This document shows positions 47,290-58,925 of a stretch of DNA of 64,000 nt, one piece after another. Numbering within the stretch: position 1 is the first letter of the stretch; every line of letters begins with the position of its first letter. A model generated the notes under the pieces. That model saw only the letters and a list, made by a program, of their open reading frames with translations. It was not told the origin of the DNA and ran no database searches. Location of the stretch: positions 1 to 64,000 of the forward strand of contig JASJFT010000124.1 of the NCBI GenBank assembly GCA_030770425.1, in the 5' to 3' direction. The DNA comes from Darksidea phi (taxonomy: Eukaryota; Ascomycota; Dothideomycetes; Pleosporales; Lentitheciaceae). The translations under genes were made by a program, and so were the position numbers.

Positions 47290-48651
47290 AAGAAACGCGC
47301 GCTTAGAATGGGGCCTCATACAGGCTCTTACACGCCTTTCAATACATCACCAGATCATAGCAAAACTTGCTCACTTCATCAGTTTTAAGTCAATGTACCT
47401 AGAGCGTTTTCCGAAGCAGGGGGTTCTTCGACCCTTCGTCCGTCACGACGGTCGTGCCTTAGCACGATGCCACACGGTGGTACGAGACACAGGGGCATCA
47501 CTGCATTCTGCTGGAGCAGTATAGGTCCTACGCACACTCGCGGGTAGGTTCTGCACCAGAGGTTGGCTAGCTGGATCCATAGCTACTTACTATGGTGATG
47601 CTGATGGATGGCACACAGCGCGAACATCGACGTGACGCAGCGGTGGCTGTAGAAACTGGATTGAGCATAGCGTATTTTTCGATACATGATAACATAGCAC
47701 GCTTAATTAGATACCAAGCTCTACGGTAATCTCCCTTCTAACGTAGTCGGTCAGGACGTGATGTTGCCTGCCATCCAGGCCCACCAAGAGTCGGAATCCA
47801 GCGAAGGGGTGAGGTCTATAGAGCCGGCAGGGGTTATGTACTACGCCCTGTTCCTAGCATACCTCCAGTTCCCGTTTCGCGTCGTCTGTAAGAGTCTCCT
47901 CATGACAGGCCGCCCGTGTCTTGCAGAGTGGGCCACAGACCAGATTCCACGCCGGGCAACCTGCTCCACGCTCTCCACTAACCAAGCTTATGAGCTGGCC
48001 TGCTAACCGTCGAGTCCTCGTCCTCGGGCCTCCCATTATATGTTGGGCCGTCGAAGCTAACCTATGCTTCCCTCCACCAAGAGCTTTGCCCATGTTGCCA
48101 CCTACTGGCAGCTCACGCGAGAGCGGCTATGCATATTCGCATCGTAACCCCAGGTGTACATGCGCGCCTTTGGGAGGAGCCCAGTTCACGCCGTTGCCGT
48201 CTCTGTTTTCTCGCGGTATTCGTGGAGGCCACGGATGACGACGATGCTCGAGCCAGCCCTGGGGAACTGTGGCGGCTGGTTCTGCTAGTGGCGAGGATGT
48301 GGGTGGCCTGTAGGAGCCCGCTAGAGGAGATTCTCTAAATCTTCGTAACGTCCACAACGCACGGCGCTGGCAAGGAATGGCTGCACTGGGCTGTGGAATG
48401 TGGAATGTGGAATGAACTGAGTGACCTGCCAGGCTTCGCTCGTCCTTAGTCATGACTTCCATTATAGGATTAGCTTAAGGATAAACCTCGGCTGGCGTCT
48501 TGAAAAGGCTTTGCGCCAAGGTTTGCATTCTTGTCCGCGCCCGCGACGAACGCGTCGCCTCTGCGTTTCACCAGGTTCCAAACATCACTGCTTTACGCTT
48601 TAAAACTCCCAGAATTAGACTTATCGATATTTACATTGCTTCTCTCGCTCT
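47290..48651. other. Intergenic spacer
   Basis: About 1.36 kb of normal DNA with small ORFs on both strands; none is convincing. The last 150 bp are probably the leader of the next gene. Confidence 0.4.
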
Positions 48652-50251
48652 ATGCCAGCTGCACTGGATCTTCTTCATAGGCGGATCGAATTCCAGTCAG
48701 CGGTCGACCATGAATCGGATATATTAAAGAAGCTTACTTACGTGTCAGAAACCCGTAAGGTCTATGCCTATCTTTTCGACCACACCAGCGAAATCCAGGC
48801 TCTCACTGCACACCATTTAGGAGTGAGCCAAGCACGATGTATCGTATCACATTGGCAGGAGTGGATTCGTGGAAGCTTCAACGTCTGCATTCCTGTCGTG
48901 GTAGAAGGCCAGAATGGACAGCCAAACAGGACAGTGCTTATGAGGTGTCCAATGGCTTATAGACTGGGTGAAGATGGCAGTGTGGATGAGAAGATCGGTT
49001 GTGAAGTGGCTACATATGCCTGGATGCAAGATAATTGCCCGGAGATTAAAATACCTGAGTTGTTGGGCTTTGGGTTTTCTGATGGACGCAAGGTAAGCTC
49101 TGTTGAGCCTCTGGAAGTATTCGAGAGCTAATATTTCGCGTATTTAGTTTACTCATATAGCACACCGTCCCCTCTATACACGAATCCTGCGCTTGCTTCG
49201 CCGCTCCCTCTGCACCATCCTCGGTTTTCCCGTTCCATCGCGATACGTCTGCCATTTAGGTACGCATTCGTTGAATACGGGACACCTGCTTCTGCAACGG
49301 ATCGAAGCAAGCGACGGAGAAATGCTGTCTACATCTTGGAAGGAACACATGGGGGATCCCGTGCGGAGAGCAAATCTATTCAAAGGTCTTGCGCGTATTA
49401 CCCTGTCCCTAGCCCGCGTACCTCTACCACGAATTGGATCATTCACATTCCGTGACGATGGAACCATAACACTCACAAACCGGCCACTCACATCTACCCT
49501 TGCTATCATGGAAAGCTATGGGATTCGAAGAGTAATCGAACAGAATACAACATATACGTCTGTCGAGCCGTACATCTCTGACCTTCTCGCTTACCATGAC
49601 CGCCGCTTTCTGAATCAGCCTAATGCCGTCCTTAATCGCGTTGATGGCCAAAGACAGATGGCCCAAAAGGTCTTATTGAGGGCAATTGGCCATCATTTCC
49701 TCTCTCGGGACCTTCGAAATGGACCATATGCACTCCGTCTAACTGACCTCCATCAAAGTAATATTTTCGTCGACGAGATGTGGAACGTCACATATTTGAT
49801 TGATCTGGAATGGGTGTGCTCGCTTCCGATGGACATGCTTAGCGCTCCGTACTGGCTTACGGGACTTGGTATCGACGAACTCCACGACGAGGCACTAGAG
49901 ATTTACGACAGTCTTCGCCAGGAATATATGCGCATTTTTAGAGAAGAAGAGGAAACGCTGCAAAGCTCGCAATCATCTTTACGTCTCTCGGAACTCATGC
50001 AGTCTGCGTGGACGGATGGAAGATACTGGTACTATTCGTGCCTAACGTCTCTGAATGGCATGTATACAATCTTCCCCCACATATACGCGAAGTTCCATCT
50101 CTCTAACCTCTCTGATGATGCTGCGGGCGCACTCTCTCAGTTCTGGGACCCGGACTCGAAGAAGGCTCTAGCAAAAAAGCTAATGGACAAGGAGAAGTTC
50201 GTTGAGGATTTGCAAGCGATGTTTAAGGAGCCCACTATGAGTAGCTGTTAG
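48652..50251 (+). CDS. APH-like phosphotransferase, two exons
   Basis: Exons 48652-49092 and 49148-50251, joined by a 55-nt intron (GTAAGC donor, GAGCTAAT branch point, ATTTAG acceptor); the phase is kept. The product is about 514 aa. The N-lobe has GSFNVCIPVVV and VLMRCPMAYRLGE, with CEVATYAWMQDNCPEIKIP next. The catalytic loop is LRLTDLHQSNIFVDE and the metal site YLIDLEWVCSLP. His of the usual HxD is Thr here (LTDLHQSN), as in many large fungal APH-like proteins. The C-terminal 130 aa are helical and charged. No lesion is seen and the substrate is unknown. Confidence 0.8.
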
Positions 50252-50328
50252 TAGAATAGCAGACGGACTAGCTAAAAGAAAGATAAAACCTATGAGTATA
50301 GTTCCTTGAATGCTGCTGCATTTCCATT

Positions 50329-50520
50329 TTATTTGCCCTCCTTATCTTTGTCATCTTTGCTTGATCCACTCTGTGATTGTTGCCTTCTTTTGCGCGCCTC
50401 CTCTCCGGAAGAGAGAATCACCTGCAAGTTGCTGGCTGTGCCACCGATACCGAAGTTTGCCGTCTGCCCCGCACCCTCGCTAGTGCTGCTGCCGCTCTGT
50501 TGGGTGTTCTTGTCGCTCAT
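50329..50520 (-). CDS. Small low-complexity hypothetical protein (63 aa)
   Basis: The frame from ATG 50520 to the stop at 50329 gives a Ser/Gln-rich peptide with a glycine-rich middle (GAGQTANFGIGGTASNLQVI) and a charged end (SSKDDKDKEGK). It is convergent with the APH-like gene. No family is recognised. Composition and a proper ATG are the only support. Confidence 0.35.
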   Translation of the reverse strand: MSDKNTQQSGSSTSEGAGQTANFGIGGTASNLQVILSSGEEARKRRQQSQSGSSKDDKDKEGK

Positions 50521-50584
50521 GATGTGAGATGATTTCGTTTGATCCGTGAAAGTATAGGTAGATGGGTCTTTCGATAAAAGCTGA

Positions 50585-50929
50585 CTACCAGCACTTTATA
50601 CACACTTCCTCGAGTTGTGCCGTTAGGCTGCACTCGAATGCAAAACACAGCTGCCAACAGCCATCATATCTGCGCGTCAAACGATGCAGCCCGTTCTGCA
50701 TCCGGCAGCTCAGACATGGGTGACTATTCCTCTTACGATAAAGTGACTCGGCATTGATGATTTTCATGTGATCGTGCTGCTGGCGAGCCCTTATCGTTGA
50801 TGCCAAGCACGAGTGGCACGATAGCTGCATGGCTCGACGACCGGCCGGCCTAGCGCAGAACATCACGTGCTTAACAAAGACTAACGTGTCGGGCAGTTGA
50901 ACGGGTAAGGCGCCCGCTATGACGCGCAT
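50585..50929 (-). CDS. Possible cysteine-rich (DUF3716-like) hypothetical protein
   Basis: A 114-codon frame with paired cysteines (SCHSCLAS, HPCLSCRMQNG, GCWQLCF). The CxxC...G pattern is like the short zinc-binding-looking DUF3716 domain of fungal hypothetical proteins, but the spacing is imperfect. It may be a decayed copy or a chance ORF. Confidence 0.25.
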   Translation of the reverse strand: MRVIAGALPVQLPDTLVFVKHVMFCARPAGRRAMQLSCHSCLASTIRARQQHDHMKIINAESLYRKRNSHPCLSCRMQNGLHRLTRRYDGCWQLCFAFECSLTAQLEEVCIKCW

Positions 50930-51141
50930 CTCAATTGTGCTGAACGGTAGTGGGAGGACGTTGAAGATTTATAAGGGGGCCTTGCCGCATTCGATTTCAT
51001 GTACTAGTACCCCTTAGGCTTAGGGTCCGGATAGATAAACTTCGCTCCGCGCACTCAAGCCATTGCAATCCTGTGAACTGGTAAACGGCCTCCAAAACCA
51101 TCACCAACGCTGCTTGCGGCTTCGTCATCATCTCCGATCCT

Positions 51142-51984
51142 ATGTCTTCCCTCTTGACTCCACTTAAAGACGCCAAAGGAAAGCCAATTGAAGGACGAGT
51201 CGAGCATATCACCATCGACTGGAAAGGCAAATTCCTCGCTGGCGGAGTTTCCGGCATTGTGGAGCGCCTATCGTCCAACAAGGTCAGCAAATCGCCCTGG
51301 CTGGGCCTCGGAGAGGCCAACTGCCGTCGAGATCTTACTATCGAAGCCGCCATCTATAATAAGCTCCCTCCTCACCCGCGTCTCGTGAAACTGATCCACT
51401 GGGATCCCAACAAGTGCGTTCTGATACTGGAGTACATGCCTAATGGCAATCTCGGGGCATATCTAAGCGCACACAATGACACGATAACTCTCCTACAGCG
51501 GCTACGGTGGATACAAGAGGCAGCAGAAGGGCTACAATTACTTCATTCCGCTAAGGTCATGCACTGCGATGTAGAGCCGAAAAACTTCTTGCTGGATGCG
51601 ACCCTTAGCCTTCGAATTATTGACTTTGGTGGCTCTTCCCTTGAGGACTCGCGAGCAACGGCTTGTCCTGGGACACGCTTTGAACCGCCCGACTTTGATT
51701 GGAATTCTCAGCCGACTATCAAAGACGATTTATTCAGCCTCGGGAGTACAATGTACAATATCCTAACTGGAGAACGACCTTATCAAGAGTTACCAAGTGA
51801 TGAAGTGCGGAGACGGTATCAAGCACACGAATTCCCGGAGGTGTCGAAGATACTCTGCGGAGAGATGATTGAGCGGTGTTGGCGCGGTGAGATTAGTTCT
51901 GCTCAGGAAATAGTCGAGTACATGCGAAAAATGGTCAACATTCGTGAAGGTCAAGTTTATCACCCTTGCGACGCGAGAGGATGA
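51142..51984 (+). CDS. Protein-kinase-like protein, paralog of the 30539-31324 gene
   Basis: A 280-aa single-exon frame. The motif order follows the paralog: AGGVSGIVERL for the glycine loop, RLVKLIHWDPNKCVLILEYM, PNGNLGAYLSAHNDTITL, AAEGLQLLHSAKVMHCDVEP with KNFLLD, DFGGSSLED, DDLFSLGSTMYNILTGE, and ERCWRGEISSAQEI. HRD reads HCD, and the Lys two residues later is Glu followed by Pro-Lys-Asn, so the loop is D-x-E-P-K-N. The DFG Asp is present. The likely N-lobe lysine is in NKVSKSP. Both paralogs share the DFGGSS and CWR-E-SSAQEI blocks, which points to an old duplication. No lesion is seen. Confidence 0.8.
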   Translation: MSSLLTPLKDAKGKPIEGRVEHITIDWKGKFLAGGVSGIVERLSSNKVSKSPWLGLGEANCRRDLTIEAAIYNKLPPHPRLVKLIHWDPNKCVLILEYMPNGNLGAYLSAHNDTITLLQRLRWIQEAAEGLQLLHSAKVMHCDVEPKNFLLDATLSLRIIDFGGSSLEDSRATACPGTRFEPPDFDWNSQPTIKDDLFSLGSTMYNILTGERPYQELPSDEVRRRYQAHEFPEVSKILCGEMIERCWRGEISSAQEIVEYMRKMVNIREGQVYHPCDARG

Positions 51985-53657
51985 GGATGAAAAAGACTCT
52001 CAAGTATATTAATTGTCCATTGCGCTCCTCACTTGGCTATAAGATACTCATCGGTCATTGATTTCTTGAATTTGAAAAGGGAATATGGCAGTAATGAGTG
52101 TACATATTTGCATCTGCGCCTTCCAGGACCTGACATGATTTTCTTCACCTCTTTCCCAACATCGCAACCATCAACCCGTGTCGAAGGTGCGAAAACACAA
52201 GCACCCGCACATCACCCTCTAATCAATGCCAAGTATGTGTTCTATTGCTGAGAGTACCCCTCATCTTATGGTTGGGACACTCGACACGGCTTCGCGTGTT
52301 ACCAAGATGGACGTCCTTCAGGTTCGTGCATTGAGTCCCGGTGTTTCTGGCATTATCACACGGGCTGATGGAAGTTGACGTTGACTTTGTATTGCACTCC
52401 GAGCCACAACCGCGGTAACTCGTAGCCGTTCACACATCCTGATATTAATCTTAGTGGTCTTGAGAATAAAGATCTGCGGGTTGTTGGTGCCTTAACCGGT
52501 CAGCTTTAGACCAAGGCTAGGGGGCTGAAGCTGTAAGAGCGGTTGATCAAAATGAAGCTAGTCGCAAGCAATCAGAGAGGACGGCCGCGGCGGAGTTGGA
52601 ACGTGGAATTTTTGGGCTTTGGGGGCTTCAGTGTTGCGAGTATTCCAAACCTTTAAAGCTCGCCTTTTGTGCCCAAATGAATCATTGCCATGCAACAGCA
52701 GTATTGTGCCGCAGTGCTGGCTGGAGGGTATCAGGGCACCACGCAGACAACATTCGTCGGACAGCACACCGGACGACGAAAGCCAATAGGTCGCATGAGA
52801 TAAGAGTCATATCTGTTGAGACGTAGTCTCATTGGCGAGGCAGGTAGGCCTAGATGTGGATGCACTGGAGAGAGTCATCAGATGGTTGCCTATTTGAAAG
52901 ATTCTTGCACCCTCCGTACGCGCTAAGGAGTCCTTGGGTGGCTGCGGGGCCTTTGGGCGCACCCGTGACATAAGACCGGACGGGTTGGGTCACCGTTTTG
53001 GGTCCGAGTGACCCGAAAACCGGGCATTCAGCTCGCAGAATCGGGGTTTCCCATTTTATGCGCATAACTCTTTGCTGCAGCTCTTGGCATGCACTTTAGG
53101 TACCCGACGATTTCACATGTTGAGCCCTTTCTGCACTTGCACCAATCTGCATGGCCGGCACAGATTCCACTTGTGGGGGGTTTCGGCGAGCGGGATTTAT
53201 GATCCTTATCTTACTATAAGATCTATATAGACATGAATATAAATAATAAAGTTCTAGTAAATACTTTTACTTCCGGCGTTTCGAACGATGCTGCGCCCTA
53301 ACGCCATCTTTACACGTACGTACGAGTACGCGCCCGAGTATTGCGGCGTAGTTCGCACGGCAAAAGGTGATAGAATGTGAGCCTTAGGCATAGATGTAAC
53401 GGATTCACATGTTGGCGGAAGTGGCGATATGGCCACTGTTTGGGGTCTGTACTAGTGCTAGTCAGTATATAGGCAAGGCTTCTGGCCTAACCAATCCACA
53501 TCTCTTACAACAACTTTTATCAGAGCAAAGTCAAAGCTGCAGCTCTTTGGAAACTCAGTCATTTGGGTAGCATACAAGTTCGAAAAGATTATCGCATTGT
53601 ATTTGTATTCTTCATCCTGATTGCTTTCAGCGACTCGTCCCTCCGCAGGACTCGAAC
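51985..53657. other. Gene-poor spacer
   Basis: About 1.67 kb with only short ORFs. A short AT-rich patch with low CpA lies at 53205-53260. No gene is supported. Confidence 0.4.
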
Positions 53658-54227
53658 ATGCCGTCAAACAAAAACAGGTTGTATATTGCCCTGTACCCTA
53701 GTGGCATCGTGAATAACGAAGAGCGCAAGTGAGTTTGACCAATTATTATGCTTCAAAGACTTAATAGTAAACTTAGATATCACTGGAGCTTCCTCATCGG
53801 ACCAAAAAGCCAGAAAGGAAACACGCCAGGAACCAAATACCATGTCAAGAACCATCCAGAGCCACGCGGGTGGGAGTACACCGTAGAGCCGCTCGACGAC
53901 GTTCGAATGACGAGCATGCTTCTCGCACGTATTCTTATCGCAAAAATTGAGGATGAACAGGCGCTCATTACCCTTCTTCAGGGCATCCCTGTTGTCCAGA
54001 AAGACCCGGCGTGGAGATGCCGTACATGGATGGCGAATGCCCTGGTCGAAATTGCCAAGCATGGCAAGTGTGTTGGAACGTCTGTGCTGGATTGGACGAG
54101 GATCGAGCCATTCGCTAGGCAGTATGTAGGGCAGAAGACGGCTAATGGGAGGTACCGGAACGCGGATGCTGTACTCGGACCACGGCCGACATGGGACATG
54201 TTGAAGGACAAGGAGATTATTGCCTGA
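53658..54227 (+). CDS. Fungal hypothetical protein of the DUF6914 type
   Basis: Exons 53658-53728 and 53777-54227 with a 48-nt intron (GTGAGT donor, ACTTAG acceptor); the joined product is 173 aa. Exon 1 gives MPSNKNRLYIALYPSGI and the junction gives K-YHWSFLIGPKSQK. TPGTKYHVKN, DVRMTSMLLARILIAKI and the C-terminal WRCRTWMANALVEI follow. The YHW-GPK, SMLL-R and C-W-A-L blocks match a widespread small fungal family (as I recall, DUF6914) of unknown function. The gene appears intact and converges with the APH pseudogene 98 bp away. Confidence 0.6.
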
Positions 54228-54325
54228 AGGGCCGGGGGCGTGTGGCGGGGGATCTATTCTAGGGCCCAGTCGCCGTATTTGGCGATCGACCGTATGGTGT
54301 TGTACCATTCAGTTTTCCTATAGAA

Positions 54326-55220
54326 TTACCATCCGTTCCACCATTTGTTACGCACCTCTTCCATCTTAAGCTCTTCTGGAAAAGACTAAAGAAACTCCTT
54401 AAGATTTGCTCTCCAATCCGTCCACAACGCGCTCCCAAGGTAGGTTGAGGTATACTCCCAATAACGTGGGTACCAGCCCGCGCATTCCCAATCAATAACA
54501 CCAACCACCTTATTCCCATGAACAATGATATTTGACGGATTCAGGTCGTTATGCGTAAAGATTGGCTGGGGCCATTCACCGTCTTGTTTGTCGACCATAA
54601 ACCGTAAGTCCTTTTTATCCATCTCTTCCTGGTCATCAGCTTTGGGAAGCTCATAGTCTCTCCTGAGCCAGCGATGAAAATCCCTAATTGTTGGAAAAGG
54701 GTCCGAATCGTGTACCACCGCGGGGTAGCCTTGGGTCACAAAGCGAACCGCCGACACAACTTTGCACACCCACTTGACCCTCCGGCGGCTTCAAAGCGCG
54801 CAACTCATCAACAATTTGTCGTAATTGGGCAAAAATTTTCTCAACATCCTTTTGCGATAGGTGTTGCCATACTCGCGGTAGGGGTTGACCATGAATCCGC
54901 TCCATAACAATGAACGCCGCTCCTTTTCTCACAAAAGCGCGATAAACCTTTGGAACAGGAATTGACGTATTCAAAGCTATAAATTGCATCGTCGCAGCTT
55001 CCGCTAGATGCACGCGCTGTCCTCTCTTTACAATCTTCCGGGGCGAGATAGGCACGCAGAGGCCGCTCTGTTTGTACAGCTTGGCGGTTGTGCGCAGCGC
55101 CAAACGCGTAAGCAGACGCCCGAGGGCCGTGTTGTTGATTGCGATGTTGATTGCGAGGTTGGGTGGGTCATTGCGTTCAGTGTCGATTCCGTGTTGAGTC
55201 GGGACGGAAGGGGTCGTCAT
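54326..55220 (-). pseudogene. APH-family phosphotransferase with frameshift and nonsense codon
   Basis: Start at Met 55220 (MTTPSVPTQHG), open upstream to 55307. The N-lobe and hinge (EAATMQFIALNTSIPVPKVY, FIVMERIHGQPLPRVW) lie in one frame up to GTRFGPFSNN. The C-lobe (FTHNDLNPSNIIVHG, GVIDWECAGWYPRYWEY) lies in another, so a one-base shift occurred in a CCCTTTTCC run at about 54700. TAG 54388-54386 then cuts the last 20 residues before the natural stop at 54328-54326. The catalytic HND and metal-binding IDWE motifs are intact, so the lesions are probably recent. Confidence 0.75.
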
Positions 55221-55307
55221 GGCCAGAGTGGATGGGGATGACGGGTGTATGACTGGCGGCTGCAAAGGTGGATGTGAGCCCTTCTCCGAATCATGTGCAT
55301 TAAACAT

Positions 55308-57734
55308 GTGCTATACTATGTTAAATAAATAAAATAATAATAAACAGAGAACACTAAGCTATCGTAGTGAATTAGAGCTGTTTTCTACATCATTTTGTGC
55401 TTGTGGACGCCAAATGCCATTTATCGCACTAAGCCTGTTTCGTAAACATTGTGCTTTCCCCGCCGTCAGAAGACACTTAATGTCAAGCATAGAGGGAATA
55501 TTTCTTAGTAGGGCTGGAAAGTCGTCAAATGACCAGTTAGTTATAGAAGAACATCCTGAGCGATCTTGTTGCGTCGGCTGAATGACGCCAGCGCACCGCG
55601 TTCTGCTAAGTATGTGCCCTTCTATAGCCACATGCTGCGTCAGATCTCCGCCAATCTCCCCTAGGTCACATTTTCTGTACTATCATATGCTCTGTTGATA
55701 CATATACGAAAATTTCTGGACCCGCTTTAGGTGTTTGCGGGTAAGTAGGTAGCAGACACGCTCTCGCGGGTATCGTAATCTTCCACCAGCGTCTCTGAGC
55801 ACGTAGCACCGACCGTTGCAAGACATGAAGGGTCATAGCAGGCGTGACGGTTGAAATGGCATTGAATCGTCCGTTAGGCACGTACCCATCTCTATTTCAA
55901 CACGCTCCAGGCCGATATTATGTACCTAGAGGCTTGTAGACATTCATTCTATCTTTGTTTACGGCAAGTTCATAACTCCAACGGAAGGTTGCTGTGTAAC
56001 CAGGCGGGTGCTCTGGGTTAGACGGACAAGATGGCGGGCGGAACAATTCGACACCCACGCGCGGCGCTAGCAAACAGTGAGGCGTCACAAGTAGGAATAA
56101 TGGCACATCTTCATCCATTATCCATTGTTCAACACCGCCTGCCTCTAACAGAGTTATTCATATAGCCTTCACAGACAAATCCAATCAAGATGCTTGGTCA
56201 AATGTGGAGCCGCGCCGCGCAGATCTCCTCCTTGTCTTGAGCCTTCAGCACTGCGATGCCGTCGCGAAACCTCCGACTATGTCCTAGCCTTGCCCCTTTG
56301 ATGGTTTTTCTTCGCATGCCAGATGGTAAGTACACCGCGCTTTAGAGTGAACTAGTCCTCCTCAAATGGTCCTTCAGGATTGGTGTCAATACCGTCGGGG
56401 GCTGGGCAATTGTATCCTTTGCAATCGCAACATGGCTGACAACATGTCTTTCTTGCAAGAGTTTTGTTCGTACCTTATATCGCTACTGTATGCTGCGAAG
56501 ACTTCTTCATTTACTTTACCGGACAAAAACGCCAATATTGCAATCACCACGGGAATTCTCAATGCCTCTGCCACATGCGGCCCGTCGCGTCACGGCTTGT
56601 TTGACTTACCCATGTGAACTATCAGATATGATTGCCGCAAATCTTCGCAATACGAAACGATTATCGCCGAGACAAGCATATGGCCACTAGTAGTAGGGCG
56701 CACCTGTCTATGCCTTGTGCCAACATGTTGTGTTTATGCGATAGTGGATGCGATCTTCGCACTCGAGCGGTCTGCGAAGCAAATCCGGTCGGCTTGGACG
56801 TCGTATACCGTCCGGTCGTTAGGGCTTTCGGGGTGGAGGCGGATGGCGGCGTGACTTGAAGTGGACAGGAAAACCTGCGCGGACCGCACGCTGGTGAACT
56901 GTAAGCGCAACGAAGCAGCTTAGGGGGCGACTGGGGAGATTGGAGAAAAGTCGCGCTGAACAAGGCGGAAGCGCAGTGCGAATTGGGTAGTCCGGTCGTC
57001 AATACCTGTGGCGCAAAGCACTGGTGCCAGTGTGCTCGTTGTTGCAAATGCCTTGCCAGCGTTCGGCGATACCTGGACAGCAGCGTAATACGGCGGGCGG
57101 ATCGTCTAGACGAAGTGCGCAAGGCGCAGAGGTAAATGTATTGTATGTGCGGCATCGACCAGATATCGCAGGGCCGGACTTTAGCGGCTTGGCAGGCCCG
57201 TTCTACCTTGGTGGATTCGGTCAACCGCGTCGCCTCTATAAAATAAGGTATAAGTTACTAGATTTTAGTATTTTAAAATCAATATAGTAGTAGAATTAAC
57301 AAATGACATTGTACTAGTTTGCGCTATGGATACTAAATAAATCAAATCAATCTTCTGGCCTATGTTTTTAGGGGAAGCCGCAGCCCGCGCCGAAAAGGGC
57401 AACACTTCCGCTTCATGCAAGTCGCGTCTGCCCCACCAGCCCACTCTCTTCCAGACACGAGTCATCAATTGGCACTACAACGACGCCCCCAATTGACTTC
57501 AGAGTTCGCTTCACGGCCGCGATGCTACAAGTCATCGCACTTGACTTACGCGTTCCTTAGATCCCAAACCCAACCACGAACTTCAGCGTTCTTCTGAGGC
57601 TCTGCGATCCACCTTTAACTACTTGTGCCCCATCACGATGGACAAACGCACAATCGACCACTCGTCTGAGAACCGAAAGGTTATACGACGCCAATCAAAA
57701 GCCCTAACGTTAAGTCATACTATTAGGCGGACTT
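55308..57734. other. Gene-poor spacer
   Basis: About 2.4 kb. The largest ORF (187 codons, minus strand, 56661-57224) is rich in Ser, Arg and Pro with no motif. I see no supported gene, RNA or repeat. Confidence 0.4.
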
Positions 57735-58711
57735 TCAAGGGCATCTATCAACCTTGGCCACTGATGTCATCGACGATATCCTAAAGCAGATGGACAGGCC
57801 ATTTAATCTAGACGCACGTAATCTCGTCATCATCCGACACAATGAACGCAAGAAGTGGCTGAGCATATTTAAACACTTTGGGGTCGGTCTCCCACTTCTA
57901 GTCCCCTTGTAAATAGCCCCTCCGTACGACATAGGATAGGGTTTCTGCCACAAGACAACCATAGGGTAATTAGCACTTTTCAATACCTTGCTAAAGCACA
58001 CCTCTGTCATCGTCCAAGTCCGGAAAATGGCTGATATAGTAAGCAAGGTGCTTAAAATGATAATAGCGGAGACGGACCGAGCGTTCGAGTTCCAATTCGA
58101 GTCCTGGCCTACCAAGCCAAAGGCTGGGCTGTTTAACGAATTCGTTAATATAGACATCGACAGGGCGCTAGCGTTGTTCGAAAAGAGAGAATACCTAGAG
58201 GAAAATAGGTATCCCTCTCTTTCTAACCTATAGATATGGCGCAAGTCTCCGAGTTGGTACGAGACGAAAAGTATAAATAGCCTAAAGACGCCATGTTAGC
58301 TCCCTCGAATACACAATGTAACGTGTATAGTAAGATTAAAAAAGTATAGATATATGTCTACGATGCCTACGAACTATATCCGTATTACGGAGTTCGACCT
58401 TAACGGCCGTGGGTTGCAAGCTTTGCGCGCTTTTAGGAAGGATAAGGATCTCGGGGAGCTAACTGGCGAGATTGTACTATTTAACGCCAGTGCTGACGTT
58501 AAATCTATATTTATAGTAATAAGACCTGGCGAAGACGCTTGCATGTACAGGATCTCAACACAGGATTACGGCAACTGGGTTCGATTGGCTAGGCAAGTCG
58601 TCTAACGCTAACGCAGCAATCGTGTCTATATTTCGGGGAGGGAGATTGCGCATGATACTCCGAGCAAGGCGCGAGATTGCTGTAGGTGTGGAGATGACAA
58701 TCTCGCTATAA
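57735..58711 (+). pseudogene. SET-domain protein, decayed
   Basis: Three readable blocks in order. First DDILKQMDRPFNLDARN with IIRHNERKKWLSIF (about 57770-57880). Next MADIVSKVLKMI and FEFQFESWPTKPKAGLF up to a stop at 58231. Last, from about 58370, a SET domain: ITEFDLNGRGLQALRAF, GELTGEIV and YGNWVR. A frameshift after YGNWVRLARQ moves the end (NANAAIVSIFRGGRLRMIL, then RARREIAVGVEMTISL) into another frame, and the NHSC segment is lost. SET proteins methylate lysines; this copy cannot. A stop at about 57912 and others between the blocks add to the decay. Confidence 0.6.
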
Positions 58712-58925
58712 AGCTTTCGGCAGGCCGTTGACCGATCCATAGCTGCAGCACCGCGCACATCAACAGACGTTTAACTCTACATTACAAATGTTGCTGCGGG
58801 CAGCCAGTCTGCTTACTATCTGACCAGTCAGAAGGCGGCCAACGCTTTGGGTGTATTACGGTGGTGTAGATCTCCTGTATATATGTTTGTTTGCATCTTT
58901 AGCGTAGCATCAGGCTGGTCAATAA

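Noticed and set aside
56661..57224. 187-codon minus-strand ORF
   Set aside because: It has Ser/Arg/Pro-rich composition without motifs, splice context or plausible start; probably chance.
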